Below, piece after piece: positions 42,827 through 52,849 of a stretch of DNA of 64,000 bases. Made by a program: the position numbers and the translations under genes. Each line of letters opens with the position of its first letter. Position 1 is the first letter of the stretch. Source of the stretch: Roseihalotalea indica (GTDB taxonomy: Bacteria > Bacteroidota > Bacteroidia > Cytophagales > Cyclobacteriaceae); NCBI RefSeq assembly GCF_022458895.1, contig NZ_JAINFL010000007.1:1-64000 (forward strand). The letters are read 5' to 3'. The notes under the pieces are model-generated. The model ran no database searches. It was not told the origin of the DNA and was given only the letters and a program-made list of their open reading frames with translations.

Positions 42827-45274
42827 ATGGACAAAGCAAAAAATATAAATAACCAAAATCAGACGATTGACATTTTTGCACTTTTAGGCAAGATGGTGCG
42901 CCGCTGGTATTTCTTTGCTATCAGTTTGGCTATTACAATCTCTATTGCTCTAATTTATGTAATGTTCGCTGAGCAAAAATATGAGGTTGGATCTACCATT
43001 TATCTTAAAAGCAAAGATAGTGGATCAGAAGAAACAACCGACCTATTGAACAACAGCCCTAAGGATGGCCCTTCTGGTATTGCGTTAACTAATGAAATAG
43101 GAAAACTTAGTTCATATTCATTGATTAAATCAGCATTAGAGCGGTTAGACTTTGGTATCACTTACTATAATGTAGAAAGCTTCTGGCCAGGTTTCATGCG
43201 AGAGGATTGGTTGAACGAAACATATTCATCATTTCCTTATGAAATAAAAATTGATTCAAGCCAGTTGCAACTTGTAAATGTTCCAATTTTTATAGAAGCG
43301 ATATCGGAGACAGAGTACAAGGTTACTGCTAAGAATGATGAGGTTAACGCCGTTGCCTTTGCTGACAATGGTGGCCGTAAGGTTTTTGACTATGACTTTG
43401 AAGGAGTTGGGGAGTTTGGAAAGCCTTTCGCCAGTGATATAATCAATATTACAGTAGATAAAAAAGGGGGGAATGAGAGCCCCGATCTGGACTATGCTTT
43501 TAAAGTGACTAGACTTGAGGATCTGGCAATGCAGTACCAGGGAAAACTTAATATTCAGCCATTTGATGAAATGGATGCGGAAAACCGTATGCTTAAGTTA
43601 TCCATTAAGAGTAGCATTGATGGCAAAGGAATGCAATTCCTTAATTCAGTAATTGATGTTTATGCAGCAGAAGGATTGTCTAAGAAAAATAACCGGGGCT
43701 CAAATTCGGTAGAGTTTTTGGATAAAGAGATAGCTCGAGTTACTGATTCTTTAAAACAAGCTGAGCTTGCTTTGGAAACTTTTAAGGCAAGTAGTGGAAT
43801 ACTGAATATGGATGCTGCTATAGGAACTTCAGTAGAAGGTTTGAATGCACTACAAAATAATAAAGCAGAAGCAGAACAAAAGATAGAGTATTACAAAAGT
43901 ACCTTGGCCTATTTAGAGAGCAATGATGATTATAATAAAATAATTGCACCTTCTTCTGCTGGTATTAATGAAGACCCTCTATTTAATAAACTTATAGAGA
44001 ATTATATTAATCTGGTCACTAGATTAAACAATGCTGGATTTAATGCTCAGCCTAATAACCCCCTGTATATCCGTATTAAGCAGGAGGTGGAAAATACCAG
44101 GAGTGCTATCCGAGAGCAATTAAAGAGCGCCTTAGCCTCTCAACAGCGCAATCTTGTAAGCATTAATCAACGTATCGGCAATATCCGTTACAGCATGAAT
44201 CAGCTGCCTCAGGATGAACGCAAACTACAGATTCTTCAGCGCCGTCAGGAGAAATTTGCCCAAGAGCAAGACTTCTTGGTACAAAAGAGAGCCAACGCTG
44301 AGTTATCCTTGGCTACTAACACTGATAACGTAGAGGTCATTGATGCGCCCAAGAAAACGGGGTATCGTCCAGTGGAACCTAACCCTACGCTGGCGTTCTC
44401 CATTGCTTTTGTGATCGGCCTTATTATTCCTTTTTCGCTGGTGCTAATAAAGGATTTATCAAATAATAATATCACTGATAAAGATGAACTGGAAAAGCAA
44501 GTAAAAGTACCTTTATTAGGTATGATTGCTAACGGACCTAAAGAAGCCAAGTTGGTTGCTCGCACTCTTCCTAATTCAGCTATTGCTGAGTCATTTAAAT
44601 TTGCTCGCATCAATTTGCAATATTTTCACCAGGAGAATAATGAACAAGTGATTGGGGTTACTTCATCTATCAGTGGGGAAGGTAAAACGTTCTGTTCAGC
44701 AAACTTAAGTACTGCCTTTGCCGAATCAGGCAAACGGACATTACTAATAGGAGGAGACTTACGAAAGCCACGTATTCAGGATTTCTTTGATCTTTCAGGC
44801 CCGGGGTTATCGGATTACCTTAGCGGGTCGGTTTCTATCGATGATATAGTCCAGCCTACAGAATTCCGTAAGCTTGATGTAATTGCCCCCGGTATTCCTC
44901 AGGAAGACCCCATCAACTTATTTGAGTCTGCCCGAATGGAAGAGCTAATCCGCTGTTTGCGCGACCGATATGACTATGTAATCATAGAAACTCCGCCTAT
45001 CGGTTATGTTGCTGACTATTTTGTTATGCTCAAACATTTTGATATTAGTTTGTTTGTTGTTCGGTACAATTATACTAACAAGAATATTCTGGGTGGAATT
45101 AATGACCTTTACGCCAAGAATAAGATAAAGAACCTTTATCTGTTATTTAACGATGTGAAGTTCTCCGCTGAATATGGTTATGGTTATCTCTCAAACAGTG
45201 ACGGATATTATACACAACAATCCAAAAAGCGGTTGACTGGAAAACCTAACAAAACGAAAAACCCCTTTTCTTGA
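42827..45274 (+). CDS. Wzc-like polysaccharide copolymerase with BY-kinase domain
   Basis: The 815-residue protein has a Wzz domain with membrane segments near 27-48 and 518-540 (LAFSIAFVIGLIIPFSLVLI) flanking a long periplasmic coiled-coil region. The cytoplasmic tyrosine-kinase domain follows: Walker A ITSSISGEGKTFCSANL at about 610-627, Walker A-prime RTLLIGGDLRKPRIQ and Walker B YVIIETPPIG. The tail has a Tyr cluster (EYGYGYLSNSDGYYTQ). It controls chain length and polymer export. The first Asp of Walker A-prime is Gly, and Walker B has Glu instead of Asp. Confidence 0.94.
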   Translation: MDKAKNINNQNQTIDIFALLGKMVRRWYFFAISLAITISIALIYVMFAEQKYEVGSTIYLKSKDSGSEETTDLLNNSPKDGPSGIALTNEIGKLSSYSLIKSALERLDFGITYYNVESFWPGFMREDWLNETYSSFPYEIKIDSSQLQLVNVPIFIEAISETEYKVTAKNDEVNAVAFADNGGRKVFDYDFEGVGEFGKPFASDIINITVDKKGGNESPDLDYAFKVTRLEDLAMQYQGKLNIQPFDEMDAENRMLKLSIKSSIDGKGMQFLNSVIDVYAAEGLSKKNNRGSNSVEFLDKEIARVTDSLKQAELALETFKASSGILNMDAAIGTSVEGLNALQNNKAEAEQKIEYYKSTLAYLESNDDYNKIIAPSSAGINEDPLFNKLIENYINLVTRLNNAGFNAQPNNPLYIRIKQEVENTRSAIREQLKSALASQQRNLVSINQRIGNIRYSMNQLPQDERKLQILQRRQEKFAQEQDFLVQKRANAELSLATNTDNVEVIDAPKKTGYRPVEPNPTLAFSIAFVIGLIIPFSLVLIKDLSNNNITDKDELEKQVKVPLLGMIANGPKEAKLVARTLPNSAIAESFKFARINLQYFHQENNEQVIGVTSSISGEGKTFCSANLSTAFAESGKRTLLIGGDLRKPRIQDFFDLSGPGLSDYLSGSVSIDDIVQPTEFRKLDVIAPGIPQEDPINLFESARMEELIRCLRDRYDYVIIETPPIGYVADYFVMLKHFDISLFVVRYNYTNKNILGGINDLYAKNKIKNLYLLFNDVKFSAEYGYGYLSNSDGYYTQQSKKRLTGKPNKTKNPFS

Positions 45275-45462
45275 TTAAATCAGGCACCGATTTTTCGATG
45301 CATTGTTGCTCATTGTATGCTGAATTATTCGTGAATCTCAGGTTCGGCCTCCCATCATCAAAGTGAAGTTACTTAAAAATTAAGAACGGCCTTTTTTCCT
45401 AATATGGTTCTGATTATTTGAATCAAGGGTATATTAAAATTAAAATATAATAGGATTTTTCT

Positions 45463-46452
45463 ATGAAAAAATTAGATCTTACTATTGGTATTGTAAACTA
45501 TAATACTAGTGAGCTATTAAAAAGTTGTATTCTAAGTATTATAGAGAAAACGAAAGGAGTATCTTATCGTGTAGTTGTAGTAGACAATGCATCTAAAGAT
45601 AATTCTGTAACTATGTTAAAGACAGAGTTTCCAGAAGTAGAAGTCATCGAAAATAAGAAAAATGTAGGATTTCCCTCCGCAGTAAATCAAGCTATTGCCA
45701 TTTCCGATAGCCGTTACTTTTTATTATTTAATTCAGATGCCCAACCCCTTAATGATGCCTTTTCTACAATTGTAGATTTTATGGACAGTCATCCAGAAGT
45801 AGGGATTTGCACTCCTCAATTGTATTACCCAAATGGTGCGCCTCAAGTATCTCATTATCCTTTTCGGTACCCTAATGAACGCTCAAAATGGGAAATTGCT
45901 CCAAGAATGAAAACACTCAAAGCATTGGTTGTTAAAGAACGAGAGCTATCTATAGAAAAAGATAAGGGTGTTGCTAAAAAAGTGGCCAGTAACCCTCAGC
46001 CCGTTCAGCGTCCCCGAGGTGTCTGTTTTATGATTAAACAAGAGTGTATTAAGGACATTGGCCCTATGGATGGTAACTTCTTTATTTATTCTGATGAAGT
46101 AGATTTTGCGTGGCGTGCCCGAAATGCGGGTTGGAAGCGATATATTGTGCCCGCGGCTAAAGTAAAACATGAGCAAGGTGGAAGCACTAGAAAAATGGCT
46201 TCTCTAATGGATATGATTCATGTGCAGAGCGATTATTATTATTTTTATAAACATTTTGGAATAATAGGATGGTCAAAAGTGCGGTTAAGCTATCTGGCAG
46301 GGGCTTTGCTTGCATTGTTATTAGGTGTTTTATCTAAATCTGCTAAATCATTGTCGGAGGATCAGCAACCTCAAAAACATTTTGCGGACTTTAAAGCTTT
46401 GATGACTTTATTTTTGCTGGTGAAAAAAATAATGCCGCCAGACGCCCGGTAA
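45463..46452 (+). CDS. GT2-family glycosyltransferase (rhamnosyltransferase-like)
   Basis: The 329-residue protein begins LTIGIVNYNTSELLKSCILSI with VVVDNASKDNSV and LFNSDAQPL as the nucleotide-sugar Asp motif. Later RPRGVCFMIKQECIKDIGPMDGNFFIYSDEVDFAWRARNAGWK is typical of the WbbL-like group. A weak hydrophobic stretch near residue 275 (LAGALLALLLGVLS) may tether it to the membrane. It transfers a sugar to a lipid-linked repeat unit. It is separated from the Wzc-like gene by 188 bases. Confidence 0.93.
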   Translation: MKKLDLTIGIVNYNTSELLKSCILSIIEKTKGVSYRVVVVDNASKDNSVTMLKTEFPEVEVIENKKNVGFPSAVNQAIAISDSRYFLLFNSDAQPLNDAFSTIVDFMDSHPEVGICTPQLYYPNGAPQVSHYPFRYPNERSKWEIAPRMKTLKALVVKERELSIEKDKGVAKKVASNPQPVQRPRGVCFMIKQECIKDIGPMDGNFFIYSDEVDFAWRARNAGWKRYIVPAAKVKHEQGGSTRKMASLMDMIHVQSDYYYFYKHFGIIGWSKVRLSYLAGALLALLLGVLSKSAKSLSEDQQPQKHFADFKALMTLFLLVKKIMPPDAR

Positions 46453-46470
46453 CCATATTACAGTCAACTT

Positions 46471-47646
46471 ATGAAAATTAGTGCTTTACAGTTTCTGATA
46501 AACTTAGGCGAAGAGTGCATTAATGATCCATTTAAGTACCTTCAGGCAGGACACAATGGTCCATATCATCATCCAGAAACACTTCTTCGGAATCAAGGGC
46601 ATTGGATAGTAACACTAGGGCAGTTGTACAAATGGACTGGAGAAGAAAAATATAAGCTGCAACTAGAAAAATGGTCGCCAGTGCTGGTCTCTGGCAAAGT
46701 CAGACCCTACGGCTATAGCTTTCATCATCGCGATGTGCCAGGAAAAGATCGGTGTAATGGATTGGTTGGACAAGCATGGACCTTTGAAGCTTTAATTACG
46801 GCGGCAGAAATTTTAGGTGATGATAGGTATACTGATAGAGCAATAGAGGTATTTCAACAGCATGTGTTTAATGAACAATATGGTTTATGGAATATTGTTG
46901 AGATTGATGGCGCTATTCTTCCTATTGATAATGCTTTTAATCATCAACTTTGGTTTGCGGCAAGTATCTCACCTTTGAGACAAAAAAATAAAGCTGTTGC
47001 TAAGAAAATAGACATTTTCTTAGATAGCCTCTGGGAGAACCTTTCTCTTTTAGATTCTGGTCTAATTTATCATGAACTTGAAAGAGTGCTAGAAGATCCA
47101 TACCAAAAAGAGAAGATTGAAAGCTCCTCTTTTAAAGTAAAACATCACTTTAAACAGGTACTGCAACAATTAGGGTTACTTGAAAAACCTCTCACTCCGG
47201 CTCAGAAAAAAGTGCTGCTTTGGGACAAAATGAAGTGCAAATCTATTGGTTATCAGGCATTTAATGTGTATGCATTTACAATGCTGAAACAAGCCTACCC
47301 CGAACACGAAATATGGAATCATCCAAAAACTCAAAAAATTGCTGACTATTTACTGTCTAGTGAATACAAAGAAGGAGTAGAGGGAAACAAATTCAGTTTT
47401 GCTTACAACCCTCCTGGTTTTGAAATACCATATGTCTTTTCTGAATTTTTAATGCATACAGGCATGGAAGATGTTATTGCTCAAAGTCAGTGTTGGCTAC
47501 AAAGGCAAATTGATCTTACGTATGACTCAGAAGCAAAACTGTTTAATAAAACTACTGAAGACATTTATACTTTAACCGCAAGAGTTTATGAGCTGTCTCG
47601 TGCTCCTAAAGAATTTTTAGAAAAAATTTCACTTAATATAAACTAA
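46471..47646 (+). CDS. Six-hairpin (alpha/alpha toroid)-like protein of the polysaccharide cluster
   Basis: The 391-residue protein consists of paired helices with aromatic/His-rich turns: QAGHNGPYHHPETLLRNQGHWIVTLGQLYKW, GLVGQAWTFEALITAAEILGD, DNAFNHQLWFAASISPL, and VEGNKFSFAYNPPGFEIPYVFSEFLM. The architecture suggests an (alpha/alpha)6 barrel related to six-hairpin glycosidases or epimerases. No catalytic pair can be assigned. It lies 18 bases after a GT2 gene and 53 before another, so it most likely acts on the polysaccharide or its precursors. Confidence 0.6.
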   Translation: MKISALQFLINLGEECINDPFKYLQAGHNGPYHHPETLLRNQGHWIVTLGQLYKWTGEEKYKLQLEKWSPVLVSGKVRPYGYSFHHRDVPGKDRCNGLVGQAWTFEALITAAEILGDDRYTDRAIEVFQQHVFNEQYGLWNIVEIDGAILPIDNAFNHQLWFAASISPLRQKNKAVAKKIDIFLDSLWENLSLLDSGLIYHELERVLEDPYQKEKIESSSFKVKHHFKQVLQQLGLLEKPLTPAQKKVLLWDKMKCKSIGYQAFNVYAFTMLKQAYPEHEIWNHPKTQKIADYLLSSEYKEGVEGNKFSFAYNPPGFEIPYVFSEFLMHTGMEDVIAQSQCWLQRQIDLTYDSEAKLFNKTTEDIYTLTARVYELSRAPKEFLEKISLNIN

Positions 47647-47699
47647 ATAAGTATTTGTGTAATTTTTTTTATATTTTTGTGTGATATTTAATTGATGCA

Positions 47700-49412
47700 A
47701 TGATTTCAGTAATTGTCCCGGTATATAATGAACCAGTAGGGTTGAAAGAGACCATAGATTCTCTTCTTCGGCAAGTCGGAGGCATATCTCATGAAATTAT
47801 TATTGCTGATAACGGATCAACAGATGAAACTATTACGGTAGCCAGTCAATTTGTGGAGAACTACCCAGATAAAGTAAAGTTGGTCATAGAGGATCAGAAG
47901 CAAGGATCGTATGCTGCCCGTAATAAGGGAATTGGGGTAGCTTCAGGCGAATACATCTGCTTTATAGACGCCGACATGACTGCACCTGATACGTACCTTC
48001 AAAAAATATTTTCCGCATTTCAGTCGCATGGAATAAGCTATATAGGGTGCCGGGTACATGTTTACAGTGATAAAAAAACCTTGGCAGCCAAGTATAATCA
48101 GTTGAATGGATTTAAAGTCCAGAGTGATCTGATCCATAATAATTTTGTTCCTACCTGCTGTCTGAGCATTAGAAAAGAGATTTTAGACCAGGTTGGTTTG
48201 TTTGATGAGCGGCTGGAGTCAGGTGGCGATTATGAATTTGGAAGGCGGGTTCACGAAGCAGGATTTAAACAGCTTTATCTGGACGATGTAGTGTTGAAAC
48301 ATCCGGCGCGCTGGAAGTATTCATCCTTAGTTAAGAAATCCAAACGAGTAGCTCGAGGTATTTGCCAGTTAGCTCATTATAATCCTGAACAGTACCGAAG
48401 CAGATATGAAAATTATTTTGGCTTAAGACGACATTATCCAAAAAATCCTTTACGGATAAAAAGGAAGGCCACAGCCGAGAATATTTCCTTATCATGGAGC
48501 GAAACCATTTTACTGGCCTTTTATCATATTCCTATCACGCTTCAGTCCACAGGGGAAGCAAAGCGATTTATGAAACAGTTAGAGATGCAGCCCAATTCAG
48601 AAGATTCTGATTTGGAACAAGAGTGTAATCCGTTAGTAAGCGTTAACATCACAACCTATAATCGAGCAAACTTACTAGAGCGATGTCTGGACTCAGTACT
48701 ATCTCAAAAATACGAGAACTTAGAAGTTATTATCGTTGACGATTGCTCTCCAGACCACACCGCTGAAGTGGCTCAGCGATACTGTGAACTTGATAACAGA
48801 GTAAAATATATCCGTCATCAAGAAAACCGAGGTAATGCTTATGCCCGCAATACTGCCCTGGAAAACTGCCGTGGAACCTACGTGGCATTTATGGATGACG
48901 ATGACGAGTGGATTGATAGGGATAAAATAAGTAAGCAAATAGCTATTTTCCAGCAGAGCAGTGATAAAAAACTGGGAATTGTTTGTAGTGGGGTAAAAGT
49001 GATTGACCAATATAATCAAGAGGTTATCAAAGCAGTTAGTCAGCCTTCCAACCTAACGACAGTTTTGCTGAAGGGGAATGGCATCATTCACAACTCAACT
49101 GTAATGACCAAACGAGCCATTATGAAACAAGTAGGCGGGTTTGATACCCAGATGCCCCGAGGTATTGATAGTGAATTCTTCCGTACAGTGGTCGTAAAAT
49201 ATGGTTATCATGTACATTTTATGCCTGATATTACTGCGGCATATCACGAGCATGGAGAAGCAAGAATGACTACTGATAAAAAGAATGCGATAAAAAAAAC
49301 CTGGAAGGCGAATGTGCACGTAATCGGAAAGCATTTTGGTAGCTTCTTACGCCATCCGGATGCATTAGCATACCGAGTAGGAAGCCGGGTTAAAAAAATA
49401 CTTTCTTACTGA
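47700..49412 (+). CDS. Two-domain GT2 glycosyltransferase
   Basis: The 570-residue protein has two GT2 domains. Domain 1 (about 1-235): MISVIVPVYNEPVGLKETI, IIIADNGSTDETI, CFIDADMTAPDTYL (DxD), FDERLESGGDYEFGRRVHEAGF. Domain 2 (about 312-540): NPLVSVNITTYNRANLLERCL, VIIVDDCSPDHTAEVA, AFMDDDDEWIDRDK, and GGFDTQMPRGIDSEFFRTV. A helical linker joins them. Both domains keep their Asp motifs, so it may add two sugars in a row. Confidence 0.92.
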   Translation: MISVIVPVYNEPVGLKETIDSLLRQVGGISHEIIIADNGSTDETITVASQFVENYPDKVKLVIEDQKQGSYAARNKGIGVASGEYICFIDADMTAPDTYLQKIFSAFQSHGISYIGCRVHVYSDKKTLAAKYNQLNGFKVQSDLIHNNFVPTCCLSIRKEILDQVGLFDERLESGGDYEFGRRVHEAGFKQLYLDDVVLKHPARWKYSSLVKKSKRVARGICQLAHYNPEQYRSRYENYFGLRRHYPKNPLRIKRKATAENISLSWSETILLAFYHIPITLQSTGEAKRFMKQLEMQPNSEDSDLEQECNPLVSVNITTYNRANLLERCLDSVLSQKYENLEVIIVDDCSPDHTAEVAQRYCELDNRVKYIRHQENRGNAYARNTALENCRGTYVAFMDDDDEWIDRDKISKQIAIFQQSSDKKLGIVCSGVKVIDQYNQEVIKAVSQPSNLTTVLLKGNGIIHNSTVMTKRAIMKQVGGFDTQMPRGIDSEFFRTVVVKYGYHVHFMPDITAAYHEHGEARMTTDKKNAIKKTWKANVHVIGKHFGSFLRHPDALAYRVGSRVKKILSY

Positions 49413-49428
49413 AATCTGAAAACTAACT

Positions 49429-50556
49429 ATGGTACATCTTAAGATAGGGAATTATACAAATAAAGGAGATGGTTTAATGCTCCACGCCATTATTGAGAGG
49501 TTGAGCGAGAAAACCGACCTGACATTGTTACCTAAAGTAGCCGAATATAAAAAAAGAGCTTCCCTAGGACTTTATCAGAGCTTTTGGTTTGAGAGTTTAA
49601 ATAATCCGGTAAATCAGGTGGTTACTACGGCGTTTCCTTCTTTTTTAAGAAAAAAATACGGCTTAGTAGCAGAAGAAGATGTAACGGCTATACTAGATGC
49701 TTCTGGGTTTGCTTACGGAGATCAGTGGGGAGCTGCTAATGTGCAACAGGTCGCCAATGACGTGGTTCGGTGGAAGAAACAGGGTAAAAAAATAGTTTTA
49801 TTACCTCAATCATTAGGTTCATTTGAAGATCCCAAAGTGAGGGAGCAATTTCAGAGAATATTAGACCATGCTGACCTGATATATGCTCGGGATCAATCGT
49901 CTTATCAATACGTAACAGGCATTAACGGACCTAGCGAGAAAATAAAGCAAGCTCCAGATTTCACTGGCGCACTGAAAGGAACAAAGAGTGACCTGTATAC
50001 CCCAGGGCAGCGACAGGCTTGTATTATACCGAATCACCGTATGATTGATAGTACAGATGATCAGGTAGGACCGCGCTACCTACCCTTCCTTAAGGAATGC
50101 TTCGATAAGTTCACTGAACTTGATATGAATCCTTTCGTATTGGTACATGAGCGGGTTGATTATGCGGTAGCCGAGGAGTTAGAGAGGTTAGTAGGGCGAA
50201 AGATAGACATTGTATATGATGATGACCCTTTAGTATTACGAGGAGTCATTTCACAGTGCTATATAGTATTAAGCTCTCGGTTTCATGGTCTGATTAGCAC
50301 GCTTTCTCAGGTTGTTCCCTGCTTAGGCACTCGTTGGGCCCATAAGTTTGAGCGGGTAATGGAAGAATACAAATGTAGTGATTACCTGGTTTCGCCGACG
50401 GATGCTCCTGAAATGGTAGGCAAAAAAATAGAAGAGTTAAACACTGAAGTCACTAGAAAGCAGGTAATGCAAAATATTAACGATACAGTAGAAGAACATA
50501 AAAGGCGAAATGAACAAATGTGGAGTGAGGTTGAAGCCTTACTAGGTCTTTCTTAG
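49429..50556 (+). CDS. Polysaccharide pyruvyl transferase family protein
   Basis: The 375-residue protein begins IGNYTNKGDGLMLHAIIERLSEK, the usual entry of the pyruvyl-transferase family (CsaB-like). Further blocks are KKIVLLPQSLGSFEDPKVREQF, ADLIYARDQSSYQYV, IIPNHRMIDST and YIVLSSRFHGLISTLSQVVPCLGTRWAHKFERVM, where the SRFHG element is characteristic. The family adds pyruvate ketals to sugars using phosphoenolpyruvate and gives the polymer negative charge. Confidence 0.9.
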   Translation: MVHLKIGNYTNKGDGLMLHAIIERLSEKTDLTLLPKVAEYKKRASLGLYQSFWFESLNNPVNQVVTTAFPSFLRKKYGLVAEEDVTAILDASGFAYGDQWGAANVQQVANDVVRWKKQGKKIVLLPQSLGSFEDPKVREQFQRILDHADLIYARDQSSYQYVTGINGPSEKIKQAPDFTGALKGTKSDLYTPGQRQACIIPNHRMIDSTDDQVGPRYLPFLKECFDKFTELDMNPFVLVHERVDYAVAEELERLVGRKIDIVYDDDPLVLRGVISQCYIVLSSRFHGLISTLSQVVPCLGTRWAHKFERVMEEYKCSDYLVSPTDAPEMVGKKIEELNTEVTRKQVMQNINDTVEEHKRRNEQMWSEVEALLGLS

Positions 50557-50593
50557 AAATTACTTAAAACAGAAAATATAATAATTACGATTA

Positions 50594-51856
50594 ATGAGAA
50601 TTAGCATACCTGAGCAAAAAATCAGCATTGATTACCTGCTAGTATATTTACTAGCTGCGATATCAGGTATGCCCTTTTTTAGTGGAGATATTCCCGTACT
50701 TGGAACATTCGGTTTAGCCTTTTTAGTGTTTCTGTTACGTAAAGAGGGTTTTCACCGAGGATACTTTTTTATCTTATTTGCATTCTTGGTGTTGGTCTGT
50801 CTGCATAGTCTCCGCTTTGATAATTTTCCGACAAATACTTATATAGGTCTATTTATTAAAATATCACTAGGGTACCTAGTTGTTGCGCTGACTAAAGAAA
50901 AGTTTACCTATTATTATGTAGACGTTATCTACTACCTATCCATCATTAGCTTCTTCATTTTTATCCCTATTTTTATTAGTCAAGAGTTTGGAAACCTCTT
51001 TAACTCGCTTGGGTTAAGTTCACCTTTCGGTGAAGGAGGTGAAAAATCTCTCATTGTATACCATTTGAACTTAGATCGGCCTGAAGGCATGTATCGTAAT
51101 TGTGGAGCTTTCTGGGAGCCTGCTGCTCATGGCGGCTTTCTGCTGATTGCTTTAATGTTCAACCTCATCAATACTAATTCCCTAACCGATAAGAAGAGCC
51201 TAGTACTTATTATAACTCTGATTTCAACTCTATCAACCTCAGTATTTGTACTACTGGCATTTCTGGTTTTTAGCTATTTATTTTTTAATCAGAAACTAAT
51301 TGTAAAAATTATTACTGTACCTATCGTAGTTATCGGGTTCATTTATGCCTTTACTAGCATTCCTTTCTTAGGAGAAAAAATAGAAAGAGAAGTTGAACAA
51401 GGTAATTTGAGTGAAGAAGTAAAAGAACGGGGGCATATTAGCCATACTAGACTTAGCAGTGGACTTGCCGACATTGAAGATTTAAAAGAAAACCCCTTGA
51501 TTGGGAGGGGATTGTTTGAACTCACCTTTTATGATCCTACAGATGTAATGGCAAGGCACAATGGACTTACTAAACACTTCGCTCAATTTGGCATTATTGG
51601 AGCCTTGATTTACTTCGGAGCCATATTTCTATCATTTAAGAAGTTAATCAATTTTTCAAACATCAATCGATTCATGGCGTGGCCATTCATAATATTGATG
51701 TTAATGATGGGGATTGCAGAAGCCTATTTTGATAAACCTTTCTTCTGGGGACTGGTCTTTATTTATATAGTTATTAGTTCAAATAGCGTATTTGACGAAG
51801 ACCAAGAGTACGCTGAAGAACATATAAGTGAAAAATACGCCTTTCATAGGCAATAA
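50594..51856 (+). CDS. Wzy-like O-antigen/EPS polymerase
   Basis: The 420-residue protein has about ten membrane helices separated by short loops and a large periplasmic loop containing GMYRNCGAFWEPAAHGGFLLIALMFN. That loop ends in ERGHISHTRLSSGLADIEDLKENPLIGRGLFE, the Wzy_C-like motif with the common PLIGxG pattern. The protein is predicted to polymerise lipid-linked repeat units at the periplasmic face. Sequence identity within this group is always low, so the call rests on topology and cluster context. Confidence 0.82.
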   Translation: MRISIPEQKISIDYLLVYLLAAISGMPFFSGDIPVLGTFGLAFLVFLLRKEGFHRGYFFILFAFLVLVCLHSLRFDNFPTNTYIGLFIKISLGYLVVALTKEKFTYYYVDVIYYLSIISFFIFIPIFISQEFGNLFNSLGLSSPFGEGGEKSLIVYHLNLDRPEGMYRNCGAFWEPAAHGGFLLIALMFNLINTNSLTDKKSLVLIITLISTLSTSVFVLLAFLVFSYLFFNQKLIVKIITVPIVVIGFIYAFTSIPFLGEKIEREVEQGNLSEEVKERGHISHTRLSSGLADIEDLKENPLIGRGLFELTFYDPTDVMARHNGLTKHFAQFGIIGALIYFGAIFLSFKKLINFSNINRFMAWPFIILMLMMGIAEAYFDKPFFWGLVFIYIVISSNSVFDEDQEYAEEHISEKYAFHRQ

Positions 51857-51861
51857 GTTAT

Positions 51862-52818
51862 ATGGAGCCTATTATTACTGTAAATATCTGTACTTATAAT
51901 CGTTGTGATCTATTGCCAAAAGCAGTGGAATCTGTACTACAACAAACATATACTAATATTGAGCTCATTATTGTAGATGATTGCTCTTCAGATGAAACGC
52001 AGAGAGTAGCTAAAACTCTTCTTGATAAATCTCCTCATATACGATACTTAAGGCATGAGAAAAACAAAGGGTTAGCAGCAGCCCGTAATACTGCTATTTT
52101 TAATGGTACCGGTAAATACTTCTCTTTTATTGATGATGATGATGAGTGGGCACCTACTTTTTTAGAAGAAATGGTAAAAGTAGCAGAGCAGTATGATAAA
52201 GATTGGTGTTTTGTAAGTGGAACTCGCCGGAAGGGGAGGTTAGGAAAGATTGAAAATAAGTATTCTAACTTTGAAGGTAAGCTGCTAGATTACTGCAAAA
52301 TTGGTCATGCGCCCCCTGTAGCCTCACAGTTTTATTATTTAGAAACCCTACAAAAGTATGGTGGTTATAACGAAAATGTAAAAACTGGAGTAGATCATGA
52401 TCTATGGTTAACCTTAGCTTTTGCAGGTGTTAATATTAAATCAGTTGATAGATATTTGGCATTTCCAAATGCTGGGGTAGATCAGGCAAGAGAACGAATG
52501 ACGACTCATTATGAGAAGCGAATTAATGGGCTGGAATCATCCTTAAAATTTTGGAAGCAAAGTATTTCAAATAATTTGGGCGAAGAATTTTATGAAAAGT
52601 TTTCAAATGCATATTTAGTTCGGGAGAAAAAAGAGTTCTTAAAGACTTATATAATGAATTTTGAGTTTGCTAAGGCAATCAAATTATATAAGGATCTTCA
52701 CGAAGATTACTCAGCAAAAGAGTTTATCCGTACACTAATATTAGCCGTCCTTTATCAGTTAAAAATTCACTCAAACAAAGAAGTGACATCCCTTAAATCG
52801 CCTGAATTAGCAATATAA
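51862..52818 (+). CDS. GT2-family glycosyltransferase
   Basis: The 318-residue protein has TVNICTYNRCDLLPKAVESVL, LIIVDDCSSDETQRVA, AARNTAIFNGTGKYFSFIDDDDEWAPTFL and YNENVKTGVDHDLWLTLAFAG. It is closest in pattern to the second domain of the two-domain GT2 above. It begins 5 bases after the polymerase gene, so the two are cotranscribed. Confidence 0.92.
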   Translation: MEPIITVNICTYNRCDLLPKAVESVLQQTYTNIELIIVDDCSSDETQRVAKTLLDKSPHIRYLRHEKNKGLAAARNTAIFNGTGKYFSFIDDDDEWAPTFLEEMVKVAEQYDKDWCFVSGTRRKGRLGKIENKYSNFEGKLLDYCKIGHAPPVASQFYYLETLQKYGGYNENVKTGVDHDLWLTLAFAGVNIKSVDRYLAFPNAGVDQARERMTTHYEKRINGLESSLKFWKQSISNNLGEEFYEKFSNAYLVREKKEFLKTYIMNFEFAKAIKLYKDLHEDYSAKEFIRTLILAVLYQLKIHSNKEVTSLKSPELAI

Positions 52819-52849
52819 TAGTGGTTATTTTTCTGAAATTCATTTGCGT

